Positions 16,619 to 24,925 of a stretch of 39,122 nt of DNA are shown piece after piece. This DNA is from Chromatiaceae bacterium. Lineage in GTDB: Bacteria; Pseudomonadota; Gammaproteobacteria; SZUA-140. The DNA lies in the NCBI GenBank assembly GCA_003232725.1, contig QIJH01000102.1:1-39122 (forward strand). The letters run 5' to 3'. Within the stretch, counting starts at the first letter, position 1, and every line of letters begins with the position of its first letter. Made by a program: the position numbers and the translations under genes. The notes below the pieces were generated by a model, which saw nothing but the letters and a program-made list of their open reading frames with translations, did no database searches and had not been told where the DNA came from.

Positions 16619-17665
16619 CTAAGATGCAGGAAATGCCACCAGGTGATCTGCTGCGACACGGATGCCCACCTGATCACCAATACTATGATGAGAGTGACTT
16701 GGGAAGAGAGAGAGTACTCGGCTGCCGTTTGCGAGTTTCAGGGTATACATGATCTCAGCGCCCTTAAAGGCCTTGTCGACAACGTTTGCCCGTAGCTCGC
16801 TGTCCGCATCGGGGATGATGTCATCTGGGCGTATGAGTACTTCAACATTCGATTTGATTGGCCAGGGGTAGGCGCGATCACCCTGAATCTCACCGATGTC
16901 AGTTTTCACCAGATTGGGGGCAAGCAGCGTCCCTTTGAGAAAGACCCCCTGACCGATAAAGTTGGCCACAAAGCGATTGGTGGGCTCGTGATAGAGATTA
17001 AAAGGGGTATCCCACTGCAGAATGCGGCCTTCGTTCATGACACCGATGGTATCGCCCAGTGCGAAGGCTTCTTGTTGATCATGGGTGACCAGGAGGGCGG
17101 TGATACCCTGTGTTTTGAGGATGCTACGGATCTCAAGGCCGATTTTCTCGCGCAGGTCGATATCAAGATTGGAAAATGGTTCGTCCAGCAGTAACAGGTC
17201 TGGTTGATTCGCGATGGCGCGCGCTAGCGCGATACGCTGTTGCTGCCCACCTGAGAGTTCATGCGGATAACGTTTACCGAACCCCTCCAGGTCGACCAGT
17301 GTCAACAATTCATCGGCACGTTGTTGTTTTTCGGGCTTGCTCATCTGGCGCAGACCGAAGGTGATGTTGTCATACACACTGAGGTGAGGAAAGAGCGCGT
17401 AGTCCTGGAACACCATGCCCAGCTTACGTTTTTCAGGTGCCAGTATGCAGCCTGGCGTCGAAACTTTTTGTGCACGCAGTGAGATGCTGCCGCTGTTAAT
17501 AGGTTCAAAGCCCGCAATGGCACGCAGTGCCGTTGTTTTTCCGCAGCCACTTGGGCCCAGCAGACAAGCAATATCACCCTGGTTGATGTGAAACGATAGC
17601 TCGCTAATAACGGTCTGCCCCTGGTAGTGGCATTCGATGTTTTTGATATCAAGTAGTGCAGTCAT
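16619..17665 (-). CDS. fbpC: Iron(III)-type ABC transporter ATP-binding protein
   Basis: The 348-residue protein has all ABC ATPase motifs: Walker A GPSGCGKTT, Q-loop VFQDYALF, signature LSGGQQQR, Walker B LLLLDEPFSNLD and the switch His in VTHDQQEA. The C-terminal third (about 240-348) is a TOBE-like regulatory domain of the kind found in FbpC and PotA. No permease or periplasmic binding protein lies next to it, so substrate (ferric iron, or another such as sulfate or polyamine) is inferred only by resemblance. It is read in the same direction as argF, 145 bases downstream, with repeat sequence between. Confidence 0.75.
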   Translation of the reverse strand: MTALLDIKNIECHYQGQTVISELSFHINQGDIACLLGPSGCGKTTALRAIAGFEPINSGSISLRAQKVSTPGCILAPEKRKLGMVFQDYALFPHLSVYDNITFGLRQMSKPEKQQRADELLTLVDLEGFGKRYPHELSGGQQQRIALARAIANQPDLLLLDEPFSNLDIDLREKIGLEIRSILKTQGITALLVTHDQQEAFALGDTIGVMNEGRILQWDTPFNLYHEPTNRFVANFIGQGVFLKGTLLAPNLVKTDIGEIQGDRAYPWPIKSNVEVLIRPDDIIPDADSELRANVVDKAFKGAEIMYTLKLANGSRVLSLFPSHSHHSIGDQVGIRVAADHLVAFPAS

Positions 17666-17681
17666 TTAATATACCTATTCA

Positions 17682-17746
17682 CCACGAAGCACACGAAGGT
17701 TTTAATCAAAAGAGCTGATTCTCGCCAAGGCGCAAAGCACGCAAAG
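17682..17746. repeat. Intergenic CACGAAG and CGCAAAG direct repeats
   Basis: CCACGAAGCACACGAAG and CGCCAAGGCGCAAAG with a following ACGCAAAG-like copy lie in the spacer between argF and the ABC gene. The first matches the repeat at 16436 in 15 of 17 bases. Function unknown. Confidence 0.5.
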
Positions 17747-17810
17747 TTTTTACTGATTGTTTTTGTTTCATAGTAGTGAACAAGCTTTAGCTCTTTCCTC
17801 TTTCACCCTT

Positions 17811-18719
17811 TTATCTGTTTTCCTCGAGTAGAAACTCGATGAGTGCTTTTTGTGCGTGCAGGCGATTTTCAGCCTCATCCCAAACAACGCTCTGGCTACC
17901 ATCGAGAACGGTGGCGCTTACCTCTTCTCCTCGATGTGCCGGCAGGCAATGCATGAATAGCGCATCACGGTTTGCGAGAGACATGAGTTCGCTATTGACC
18001 TGGTAGTCAGCAAAGACGAGTGCGCGTTTATCACTCTCTGTTTCCTGGCCCATGCTGGCCCACACATCAGTCACGATTAAGTCGGCACCATCAGATGCGG
18101 CCTGTGGATTGGTGGCGAGTGTCACGCAATCTTTGTTGGCTGCGAGTAAAGCAGTATCTGGTTCATAGCCGCTGGGTGTTGCGATGTATAGTTTAAAACC
18201 AAACTGACGTGCTGCATTGATATAGGAGTGGCACATGTTGTTGCCATCGCCAATCCAGGCGACTCTTTTGCCGCGAATACTGCCGCGCTGCTCAAACCAG
18301 GTTTGCATGTCTGCTAATAGTTGGCACGGGTGATACATGTCAGTCAGTGCGTTAATCACTGGAACGCTTGAATGTGCAGCGAAGGTCTCAATGGTCTCAT
18401 GAGCATAGGTACGGATCATGATGATGTCGACCATGCTTGAGAGTACGCGAGCGGTATCTTCAATGGGTTCACCGCGTCCAAATTGAGTATCACGAGGCGA
18501 GAGGAAAATGGCATCGCCGCCAAAATGAGACATGCCTGCTTCAAATGAGACGCGCGTACGTGTTGATGATTTTTCAAACATCATGCCCAGTACTTTACCG
18601 CGAAAGGGGGCGTATATTTCTCCTTCAGCATGCATCCGTTTTAATTCGATGGCGCGTTGCAGTAACGTTTCCAGTTCTGCTGGTGTTAGATCATTCAGTG
18701 TTAGAAAATGGCGTGTCAT
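17811..18719 (-). CDS. argF: Ornithine carbamoyltransferase
   Basis: The 302-residue protein has SSTRTR at about 51-56, the carbamoyl-phosphate-binding motif, followed by [11 protein letters not shown] and the catalytic [10 protein letters not shown] with its Cys. It makes citrulline from ornithine and carbamoyl phosphate in arginine synthesis, as a cytoplasmic trimer. Length is normal for the family. Its ATG overlaps the argD stop by four bases (ATGA), so the two are translated together. Confidence 0.95.
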   Translation of the reverse strand: MTRHFLTLNDLTPAELETLLQRAIELKRMHAEGEIYAPFRGKVLGMMFEKSSTRTRVSFEAGMSHFGGDAIFLSPRDTQFGRGEPIEDTARVLSSMVDIIMIRTYAHETIETFAAHSSVPVINALTDMYHPCQLLADMQTWFEQRGSIRGKRVAWIGDGNNMCHSYINAARQFGFKLYIATPSGYEPDTALLAANKDCVTLATNPQAASDGADLIVTDVWASMGQETESDKRALVFADYQVNSELMSLANRDALFMHCLPAHRGEEVSATVLDGSQSVVWDEAENRLHAQKALIEFLLEENR

Positions 18720-19939
18720 GATGTTTTACCCAGAGGGCGCGCCTTCTCAGTTGTCAAAAATGCAGTGATCACCTTAACCAGGCGAGCCACCAGTTCAGCG
18801 GCCTCCTCATCACTGAGGATGAAGGGCGGTAGCAGGCGAATCGTTTTGTCCGCTTGAATGCTAATCAGCAGCCCGGCTTCAAGCGCATCCTTTAAAAGAA
18901 CACCGCAAGGACGATCAAGCTCAATACCAATCATAAGCCCTTTGCCTCGAATCTCGACAACACCCGTTTCGTCAGCAAAGGCCAGCTTAAGGCTGGTGCA
19001 GATCTGCTTGCCAAGCTGTGTGGTGCGGGCTACCAGCTGCCCATCCTCTATTGTTTTCAGTACGGTCAGTGCAACGCTACATGCAAGCGGATTGCCGCCG
19101 TATGTAGAGCCGTGGTTACCGGGCTGTAAAACATTGGCCGCAGGCCCCTGAGCCAGGCAGGCGCCCACAGGGAAACCATTGCCAAGCCCTTTGGCCAGGG
19201 TGGCCACATCGGGTGTGATGTCGCTATGTTGCCAGGCAAACCATTTGCCGGTGCGGCAGATACCGGTTTGTACCTCGTCCAGCATCATGAGCCAGCCCTG
19301 CTCATCGCAGAGCTTACGTACGGTATTGAGGTAGTGATCATCCGGGACATTGATACCACCTTCGCCCTGGATCGGTTCGATCAGGATGGCGACGGCATCG
19401 TCGCTATTTTTTGCGATTTCACGCAGTTCATCGATGTCATTGAATTTGGCACGTATAAAGCCCTGAACGAGCGGTTCGAAGCCTGCCTGGATTTTACGAC
19501 TGCCGGTGGCAGAGAGGGTGGCCAGTGTGCGCCCATGAAAACTCTTCTCGGCGACGATAATGGCTGGCGTGGCGATGCCTTTTTGTTGGCCATAGCAGCG
19601 TGCAATCTTGATAGCCGCTTCACATGCTTCTGCGCCAGAGTTAGTGAAAAAGGCCTGTTCCATGCCTGATAGCCGCATCAGTTCATCCGCAAGCTGTTGC
19701 TGTTGCGGAATATGGTAGAGATTGCTGGTGTGAATCAGTGTGCCGCCCTGTTGAGCGAGCGTAGCCGTGATGGCCGGATGAGCGTGTCCGAGGCCGCACA
19801 CGCCGATACCGCTGAGGGCATCCAGGTAGCGTTTGCCATCGGTATCCCATAGCCAGGCACCCTGACCTTTTTCAAAGGTAACGGGCAGACGTGCGTATGT
19901 TGGCATTATTGAGTCAGGCATGATCGAATTCTTTGTCAT
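18716..19939 (-). CDS. argD: Acetylornithine aminotransferase
   Basis: The protein of up to 407 residues is a class III PLP aminotransferase: [42 protein letters not shown] and the Schiff-base Lys250 in [13 protein letters not shown]. It converts N-acetylglutamate semialdehyde to N-acetylornithine and may also act on succinyldiaminopimelate. The family usually begins near MPTYARLPV, so ATG 19921 is as likely a start as 19939; neither has a good ribosome-binding site. It is the first gene of argD-argF. A terminator-like hairpin sits only 10 bases upstream of the 19939 start. Confidence 0.93.
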   Translation of the reverse strand: MTKNSIMPDSIMPTYARLPVTFEKGQGAWLWDTDGKRYLDALSGIGVCGLGHAHPAITATLAQQGGTLIHTSNLYHIPQQQQLADELMRLSGMEQAFFTNSGAEACEAAIKIARCYGQQKGIATPAIIVAEKSFHGRTLATLSATGSRKIQAGFEPLVQGFIRAKFNDIDELREIAKNSDDAVAILIEPIQGEGGINVPDDHYLNTVRKLCDEQGWLMMLDEVQTGICRTGKWFAWQHSDITPDVATLAKGLGNGFPVGACLAQGPAANVLQPGNHGSTYGGNPLACSVALTVLKTIEDGQLVARTTQLGKQICTSLKLAFADETGVVEIRGKGLMIGIELDRPCGVLLKDALEAGLLISIQADKTIRLLPPFILSDEEAAELVARLVKVITAFLTTEKARPLGKTS

Positions 19940-19948
19940 CCAGAAAGC

Positions 19949-19971
19949 AAAAAAGCGACTGATTCAGTCGC
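19949..19971 (-). terminator. Terminator-like hairpin in the argD leader
   Basis: On the minus strand GCGACTG-AAT-CAGTCGC is a perfect 7-base stem followed by six T. It lies between a consensus -10 box and argD, so transcripts from that promoter would meet it before the coding region. No gene upstream on this strand explains it as an ordinary gene-end terminator. Confidence 0.7.
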
Positions 19972-19992
19972 CACTCTTACAGCAAGCGGGAA

Positions 19993-19998
19993 ATTATA
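19993..19998 (-). promoter_or_regulatory. -10 box of the argD promoter
   Basis: TATAAT on the minus strand, with a start point expected about 19986 and so a leader of roughly 50-65 bases. No good -35 box is seen 17 bases upstream, which suggests an activator or an upstream dyad (20028-20045) takes part. Confidence 0.5.
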
Positions 19999-20027
19999 GC
20001 GGATTTCAGGGGTTTTGATACGATTAT

Positions 20028-20045
20028 CAGTGCAAAACTGCACTG
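20028..20045. promoter_or_regulatory. Perfect 7-base dyad CAGTGCA-AAAC-TGCACTG
   Basis: This dyad lies about 30 bases upstream of the argD -10 box and is followed by TTTTT on the plus strand. It could be an operator for the argD promoter or, read on the plus strand, a terminator of antisense transcription. It does not match the ArgR box consensus. Confidence 0.4.
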
Positions 20046-20161
20046 TTTTTAACGATTTTTTGTTGCTTTGGAAGATGATCAATTCGTTCATTTTTATAGA
20101 AAAATAGCCGATGTATCCTTTGCAGGTTGAAATTATCATGTGTATTTTTTTAATTCACTTT

Positions 20162-20182
20162 AACTATTTGATATTAATAGTT
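20162..20182. promoter_or_regulatory. AT-rich operator-like dyad
   Basis: AACTATT and AATAGTT arms surround a TGATATT centre, about 65 bases before the cNMP-rhodanese gene. A regulator cannot be named. The 19940-20245 spacer otherwise holds only the argD leader and this dyad. Confidence 0.35.
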
Positions 20183-20245
20183 TATTTTTTGATTTTCGGG
20201 TGAAGGGCAAATCAATGTGAATACAGTTCAATGGATGGTGTCAAT

Positions 20246-21427
20246 ATGAGTGGTGAAGCATCAATACAGCCCCTTAAAGTCGCGGATAAGCAGCAAATTC
20301 AAGGTGCGATAGATCTGAGTGCTTTTGAACCTTTTAATGCTTTTACCGCTGACATGACTGATAAAGTGCTCAGTGAATCCTCAGTGACGCGTTTGCCACC
20401 AGGGCGCCGAATCTTCAATCAGGGCGATATGGATGGTAAAAGTGTTTTTTTACTCTCTGGCCAGATTGCGTTGATTGCAGAAGGCCACCCGGCAATCACG
20501 ATTAAGGCCGGTGCTAATGAAGCACTACAAGCGGTGGCCGATAGTAAGCCGCGTGAAGTGACTGCCCTTGCTCGCAGCAGTGTTACCCTATTGTCAGTGG
20601 CGACTGAATTGCTGTATGAGATGAATAAAACAATCCCGTTGGTATCGATGAGGAAACAGTCCGCTACGGGGGGGAGTAAAGAGTGTCGTTCGCGCGCTGC
20701 GCGCATTGAATGGGTAATGAATTCGCCACTTTTTTTCCGCTTGCCAAGCCCTCATGTGCAGGTGCTAACGCGTCGTCTGGAAGAGATTAGTGTTAAGGCT
20801 GGTGAAACAGTGGTCAGTGAAGGGGATGTTGGCGCTTTTTATTATGTGATTACAATGGGTAGCTGTATTGTCACGCGTACTGTTAAAGATACGGGCAAAA
20901 AAAACCGCCTGGCTGAGCTTGGAATTGGCCGTGGTTTTGGTGAAGGTGCTTTGATTGGGGATGTACCGCATAGTAGCACAGTCACAATGCGGGAAGATGG
21001 TGCGCTGGTGCGTATTCCTAAAAACGAGTTTATGACGCTGCTTGTGACACCCTATATTAAACGTGTTTCATATGAGCAGATGTTAATGATGCAGGATGAG
21101 GGCGCGGTACTGCTGGATGTTCGAATACATGCTGTATTTGAGCAGATGAGTCTGCGCGCTAGCATCAACTTACCATTGGCCGCTTTGTGGAAGGCCGCAT
21201 CTATTCTTGATAAGAGCAAAGAGTATGTGGTTTGTTGCGATATTGGCAAGCGCAGTACGATAGCGGCATTCCTCATGGCACAGCAGGGGCTGAATGCTCG
21301 TATTTTAGAGGGCGGCTTGGAAAACTTACAAGAGCAGGGTGAAGATGTGGTGCAGATGGAGCCTGAGAATTGCAGTGAAGCTGATATTGAAGATGAGCTC
21401 GTAAAAGAAAACGAGCCTGATATTTAG
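20246..21427 (+). CDS. Double cNMP-binding-domain protein with C-terminal rhodanese
   Basis: Two cyclic-nucleotide-binding-like domains (about 35-140 and 155-265 of the 393-residue protein) are followed by a rhodanese domain (about 275-375). The second cNMP domain has GFGEGALIGDVPHSSTV, where the usual phosphate-binding Arg of the R-S/A motif is His, and the first is more degenerate, so cNMP binding is uncertain. The rhodanese active loop is CCDIGKRS, with the second Cys in the catalytic place. There is no DNA-binding domain. It may sense a nucleotide or other ligand and carry sulfur, but its function is unknown. ATG 20246 has GGATGG just before; 20231 is an alternative. Its stop overlaps that of the convergent NUDIX gene. 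Confidence 0.75.
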   Translation: MSGEASIQPLKVADKQQIQGAIDLSAFEPFNAFTADMTDKVLSESSVTRLPPGRRIFNQGDMDGKSVFLLSGQIALIAEGHPAITIKAGANEALQAVADSKPREVTALARSSVTLLSVATELLYEMNKTIPLVSMRKQSATGGSKECRSRAARIEWVMNSPLFFRLPSPHVQVLTRRLEEISVKAGETVVSEGDVGAFYYVITMGSCIVTRTVKDTGKKNRLAELGIGRGFGEGALIGDVPHSSTVTMREDGALVRIPKNEFMTLLVTPYIKRVSYEQMLMMQDEGAVLLDVRIHAVFEQMSLRASINLPLAALWKAASILDKSKEYVVCCDIGKRSTIAAFLMAQQGLNARILEGGLENLQEQGEDVVQMEPENCSEADIEDELVKENEPDI

Positions 21428-21984
21428 CTAGAAGATTTGTTTTCTCTCAGATGGGTTGTTTTCAAAATCATGCGTGCTATTGAGGCCTCATCATTGCTTG
21501 AGGCGATCTCTTCCAGCGTAAACCATCTTACATCATTTGACTCATCGGATACGGTTGGCGCTGTCGTTAATGCCGTTTCAAATAAATAGCGAATGTCGTA
21601 ATGCAGATGTTCGGCTTCTTTTTTGTTGCCTGGAATGGTGTGAATATCAATGTCAAAAATAGCATCACTGATGGTTCGCAGGTCTAGTATTCCCGTTTCT
21701 TCTTGAGCTTCACGTCGTGCTGTTGCGAGCACATCAGCGTCTTGTTCGGTATGTCCACCCGGTTGTAACCAACGATCCAGCTTTTTATGGTGCAACATTA
21801 GTACGTGGTTATACTGTGGATTGATAATCCATGCTGAACCTGTGATATGCCCTTTTTTTAAAGATCTTTTATAAAAATCACCGTGTTGTTGCACAAATGA
21901 AAGTACCGACTGTTGATGAGCCGCTTCCACCTTGTTAAAAGGGGTATGTGCTGAAATTTTGTTAAGGTGATGTGTTTGATTCAT
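21424..21984 (-). CDS. NUDIX hydrolase
   Basis: The 186-residue protein has a NUDIX box GGHTEQDADVLATARREAQEETGI, with the REAQEETG core intact, preceded by WLQPGGHTE. The segment DIHTIPGNKKEAEHLHYD suggests the subgroup that often has two hydrolysed substrates, but none can be named. It hydrolyses a nucleoside diphosphate linked to another group. ATG 21984 is chosen over TTG 22002 because it avoids a short non-conserved lead. Its end overlaps by four bases the stop region of the convergent cNMP-rhodanese gene. Confidence 0.8.
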   Translation of the reverse strand: MNQTHHLNKISAHTPFNKVEAAHQQSVLSFVQQHGDFYKRSLKKGHITGSAWIINPQYNHVLMLHHKKLDRWLQPGGHTEQDADVLATARREAQEETGILDLRTISDAIFDIDIHTIPGNKKEAEHLHYDIRYLFETALTTAPTVSDESNDVRWFTLEEIASSNDEASIARMILKTTHLRENKSSS

Positions 21985-22098
21985 AGCGAGTGATTGTAGC
22001 AAATGGCAGCGATTAAGAGGGCGATGGATTCATCATTATGAAATCATGGTGAGAACGGGCGCGCTTTTATCAGTGATGCCTTAATTGATGATCAAGTA

Positions 22099-22127
22099 GG
22101 GAAGGCAGGATGCCTCCCCATTTTTTT
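22099..22127. terminator. Hairpin with T-tract downstream of sodB
   Basis: GGGAAGGCA pairs with TGCCTCCCC with one mismatch and a three-base loop; seven T follow on the plus strand. It lies just past the sodB stop. On the minus strand it would give a stem without a T-run, so it could be a weak sodB terminator or a plus-strand terminator stopping antisense transcripts. Confidence 0.45.
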
Positions 22128-22133
22128 ACGCAA

Positions 22134-22715
22134 CTAACCCTTGAAGTTTTGCGCTACAAAATTCCAGTTCACCAGCTTCCAGAACGCTTCAACATATTTA
22201 GGACGCGCGTTACGGTAGTCGACATAATAGGCATGTTCCCATACATCGCAGGTGAGCAGTGCGGTCTGCCCGTCAGTCATTGGTGTGGCTGCATTGCTAG
22301 TACTTGCCAGTGCCAGCGAGCCATCACTGTTCTTAACCAGCCAGCCCCAGCCGGAACCGAAGGTGGTGATCGCTGTCTGGCTAAACTGGGTCTTGAATTG
22401 TTCGAATGAACCAAAGGCGCTGGTGATTGCATCAAGCAGTTCGCCAGTGGGTGCGCCGCCACCCTTTGGGCTAAGGCAATTCCAATAGAACGAGTGGTTC
22501 CAGATTTGTGCAGCGTTATTAAAAATGCCGCCTTTGCTCGTCTTGATAATGGCCTCTAGTGACTGTGATTCAAACTCAGTGCCTTTAATGAGATTATTTA
22601 GATTAGTGACGTAAGTCTGGTGATGTTTACCGTAATGATACTCAAGCGTCTCTGACGAGATATGAGGTTCCAGCGCAGTCATTGCGTAAGGTAATTCGGG
22701 TAGTGTGTGTTCCAT
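22134..22715 (-). CDS. sodB: Iron superoxide dismutase
   Basis: The 193-residue enzyme has metal ligands His27 (EYHYGKHH), His74 (IWNHSFYW), Asp157 and His161 ([13 protein letters not shown]). Gln70 in NNAAQIWNH is the second-sphere glutamine typical of iron rather than manganese enzymes. It removes superoxide in the cytoplasm. Length is typical. A GAGGAGA ribosome-binding site lies before the ATG, and a consensus -10 box is 41-46 bases upstream of the start codon. Confidence 0.95.
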   Translation of the reverse strand: MEHTLPELPYAMTALEPHISSETLEYHYGKHHQTYVTNLNNLIKGTEFESQSLEAIIKTSKGGIFNNAAQIWNHSFYWNCLSPKGGGAPTGELLDAITSAFGSFEQFKTQFSQTAITTFGSGWGWLVKNSDGSLALASTSNAATPMTDGQTALLTCDVWEHAYYVDYRNARPKYVEAFWKLVNWNFVAQNFKG

Positions 22716-22755
22716 GTCTATCTCCTCGGTTGATGGTTGCTACTGTCCTGGCCGT

Positions 22756-22761
22756 ATTATA
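22756..22761 (-). promoter_or_regulatory. -10 box of the sodB promoter
   Basis: TATAAT on the minus strand, 41-46 bases upstream of the sodB ATG; the leader would be about 34 bases. No strong -35 box and no clear Fur box were seen. Confidence 0.5.
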
Positions 22762-22789
22762 GCGCAAACCACTCTGTTAGAATCTTTTC

Positions 22790-24334
22790 ATGGATGCGAT
22801 CTCTCTCTCTATCTTTGCCAGCCGTATTAATGCCATTTGTGAGGAAATGGGCGCCGTGTTGCAGTGCACCGCGCTTTCACCCAACATCAAAGACAGACTC
22901 GATTTTTCCTGTGCGGTGTTTGATCCTGCTGGCGAACTGTGCGCGCAGGCGGCCCATATTCCGGTGCACCTCGGCAGTATGGCCTACGCCATGTGCGGGA
23001 TTGTAACTGCATTAGCGTGGCAGGCTGGTGATATGGTGGTGCTGAATGACCCTTATCTGGGCGGCACTCATCTGCCTGATGTGACGCTGATCGCGCCGCT
23101 TTTTATTGAGGATGTGCTGGTCGGTTTTGTAACTAACCGTGCTCATCATGCGGATATTGGTGCCACCACACCAGGCTCGATGCCGATTTCAAAATCGCTT
23201 GAAGAGGAAGGTTTGATTATTCCGCCGACCTTTATCGTGCGTGCGGGTGTGGTCGATGAGACGGTGTTGTCAGAGATCACCGGAGCGAGCCGTAACCGCT
23301 CCCAGTCTCATGGTGATTATTCGGCGCAGCTGAGTGCCAACCGCTGCGGTGTGGCACGACTTGAGGCGTTGATTAAATTGCTGGGCGTGGCCGCTTACCA
23401 GGCGGCATTGGTAGCGCTTAATGATTACGCCGAACGTCTGGCACTGAGTAGTCTTGGTCAAATCCCCGATGGACGCTATCATTTTTATGACGTGATGGAT
23501 GATGATGGCATGGGGCAAAAAGATATTCGCATTGAGGTCTGTCTGCAGGCAAAGCAAGGGCGCATGCATCTTGATTTTAGTGGTACCGCGCAACAGGTGA
23601 TGGGTAATATTAATTGCCCGTTATCGGTGGCGGCAGCGGCAGCATTTTATGTCTTCCGTTGTTTGATGCCCACGCATACCCCGGCCTGTGGCGGGAGTTT
23701 TCGTCCGATCACACTCTCGATTCCTGAAGGAACATTGCTCAATGCCTGTCGTCCGGCGGCAGTGGCAGCCGGTAATGTTGAAACCAGTACGCGTACCGTG
23801 GATGTGGTGATGGGGGCATTGGCACAGGCGATACCGGATAAGATTCCCGCCGCCAGTCACGGCAGCATGAATAACGTCGCGATGGGTGGTGTACAGTTAC
23901 GAGCGGGTAAATTAGAGGCGTGGGATTACTACGAGACCATCGGTGGTGGAATGGGCGCAGGTGCTGTCGCGAATGGCCTCAGCGCTGTGCAAACGCATAT
24001 GACCAATACACGCAACACCCCGATCGAAAGCCTGGAGATGCACTATCCTTTGCGTCTAAGACGTTATGCGATTCGTCATGATTCCGGTGGTGCGGGCAGA
24101 CAAAAAGGGGGCGATGGCATCATCCGTGAATATGAATTTCTGGCACAGACAACCGTCACACTGTTAACTGAGCGCCGTTATCATGTGCCGTGGGGATTGG
24201 CGGGTGGTGAGGCAGGTAAGGCAGGCATTAATCGCCTGGTTAATAAAACAGTCAATGCCAAACAGTGTTTAACTGTGCAGGCTGGTGAGCGGTTGACGAT
24301 CGAGACACCCGGAGGAGGTGGCTGGGGGAAGTGA
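22790..24334 (+). CDS. hyuB: Hydantoinase B/oxoprolinase family protein
   Basis: The 514-residue protein opens with the HyuB signature: SRINAICEEMGAVLQCTALSPNIKDRLDFSCAVFD, then GSM in IPVHLGSMAYAM, NDPYLGGTHLPD, TNRAHHADIGATTPGSMP and a C-terminal ERLTIETPGGGGWG. HyuB works with HyuA to open hydantoin, 5-oxoproline or acetone-type substrates in an ATP-dependent way. The HyuA gene is not next to it, so the pairing and substrate are unknown. It is divergent from sodB, 74 bases away. Its codons are richer in G and C than genes left of 8 kb. Confidence 0.88.
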   Translation: MDAISLSIFASRINAICEEMGAVLQCTALSPNIKDRLDFSCAVFDPAGELCAQAAHIPVHLGSMAYAMCGIVTALAWQAGDMVVLNDPYLGGTHLPDVTLIAPLFIEDVLVGFVTNRAHHADIGATTPGSMPISKSLEEEGLIIPPTFIVRAGVVDETVLSEITGASRNRSQSHGDYSAQLSANRCGVARLEALIKLLGVAAYQAALVALNDYAERLALSSLGQIPDGRYHFYDVMDDDGMGQKDIRIEVCLQAKQGRMHLDFSGTAQQVMGNINCPLSVAAAAAFYVFRCLMPTHTPACGGSFRPITLSIPEGTLLNACRPAAVAAGNVETSTRTVDVVMGALAQAIPDKIPAASHGSMNNVAMGGVQLRAGKLEAWDYYETIGGGMGAGAVANGLSAVQTHMTNTRNTPIESLEMHYPLRLRRYAIRHDSGGAGRQKGGDGIIREYEFLAQTTVTLLTERRYHVPWGLAGGEAGKAGINRLVNKTVNAKQCLTVQAGERLTIETPGGGGWGK

Positions 24335-24395
24335 AGTAATTACTTCAGTGCTTGCCCGTCATTTCGGTGGGCCTGAGGGCGGAATCCACACTCGT

Positions 24396-24686
24396 TTAAT
24401 CGAAATCAGTTTGGTAGTGGTGAGTGATCTCATCACCCTTCTTGATGTGCTTCAATGCAACCACCGTCAGGTCATCATAATAAGCGGCATTTGGTTTTGA
24501 TGAGTGGTTGATATACTTCATCTCATTTTTCACCAGAAAGCCCTGTTCATCGCTAATCCATAAAACATAATCACCGTTACGTTTCGTTTTTTTACCTTCA
24601 ACGGTGCCAATCAGCGTACCTTTCTTAATGCTTTTGGTCGCGAAAAGCCCTTTGCCATGAATGCTGCTTGCAGAGACTTGATACAT
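24396..24686 (-). CDS. Minimal SET-domain protein
   Basis: At 96 residues the protein is little more than a SET core: GKGLFATKSIKKGTLIGTVEG, FLVKNEMKYINHSSKPNAAY (the NHS..PN motif of the SAM pocket) and IKKGDEITHHYQTDF with the putative catalytic Tyr. No pre-SET or post-SET region is present. Bacterial SET proteins transfer methyl groups to lysine, but some are inactive. It is monocistronic, convergent with hyuB. The target is unknown; a cytoplasmic protein, perhaps ribosomal or nucleoid, is a guess. Confidence 0.7.
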   Translation of the reverse strand: MYQVSASSIHGKGLFATKSIKKGTLIGTVEGKKTKRNGDYVLWISDEQGFLVKNEMKYINHSSKPNAAYYDDLTVVALKHIKKGDEITHHYQTDFD

Positions 24687-24925
24687 AGTGAATATCCATG
24701 TTGTTGCTTGATGTGTGCTGACATTCTAGCAAAGTGATAATGAGATGAGTAGAGCGGTGATTTTTGTGGTGATGTTGGATTTTTAGGCCCGGATTGCACG
24801 CGTGCCTGGGTAGAAATAGAGCGCTATCTTATCCTCTTTCTTTGTTGTATCGTTTTGTTGAGTGTTCATGATGGTATGCTTCTTTATTTAGTTTTCTGGC
24901 GGGTGAACTGTTCTGTTAAATTTTT

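Noticed and set aside
19949-19971. Ordinary end-of-gene terminator for an upstream gene
   Set aside because: No minus-strand gene lies between the divergent cNMP-rhodanese gene and argD, so the hairpin is better read as a leader structure.
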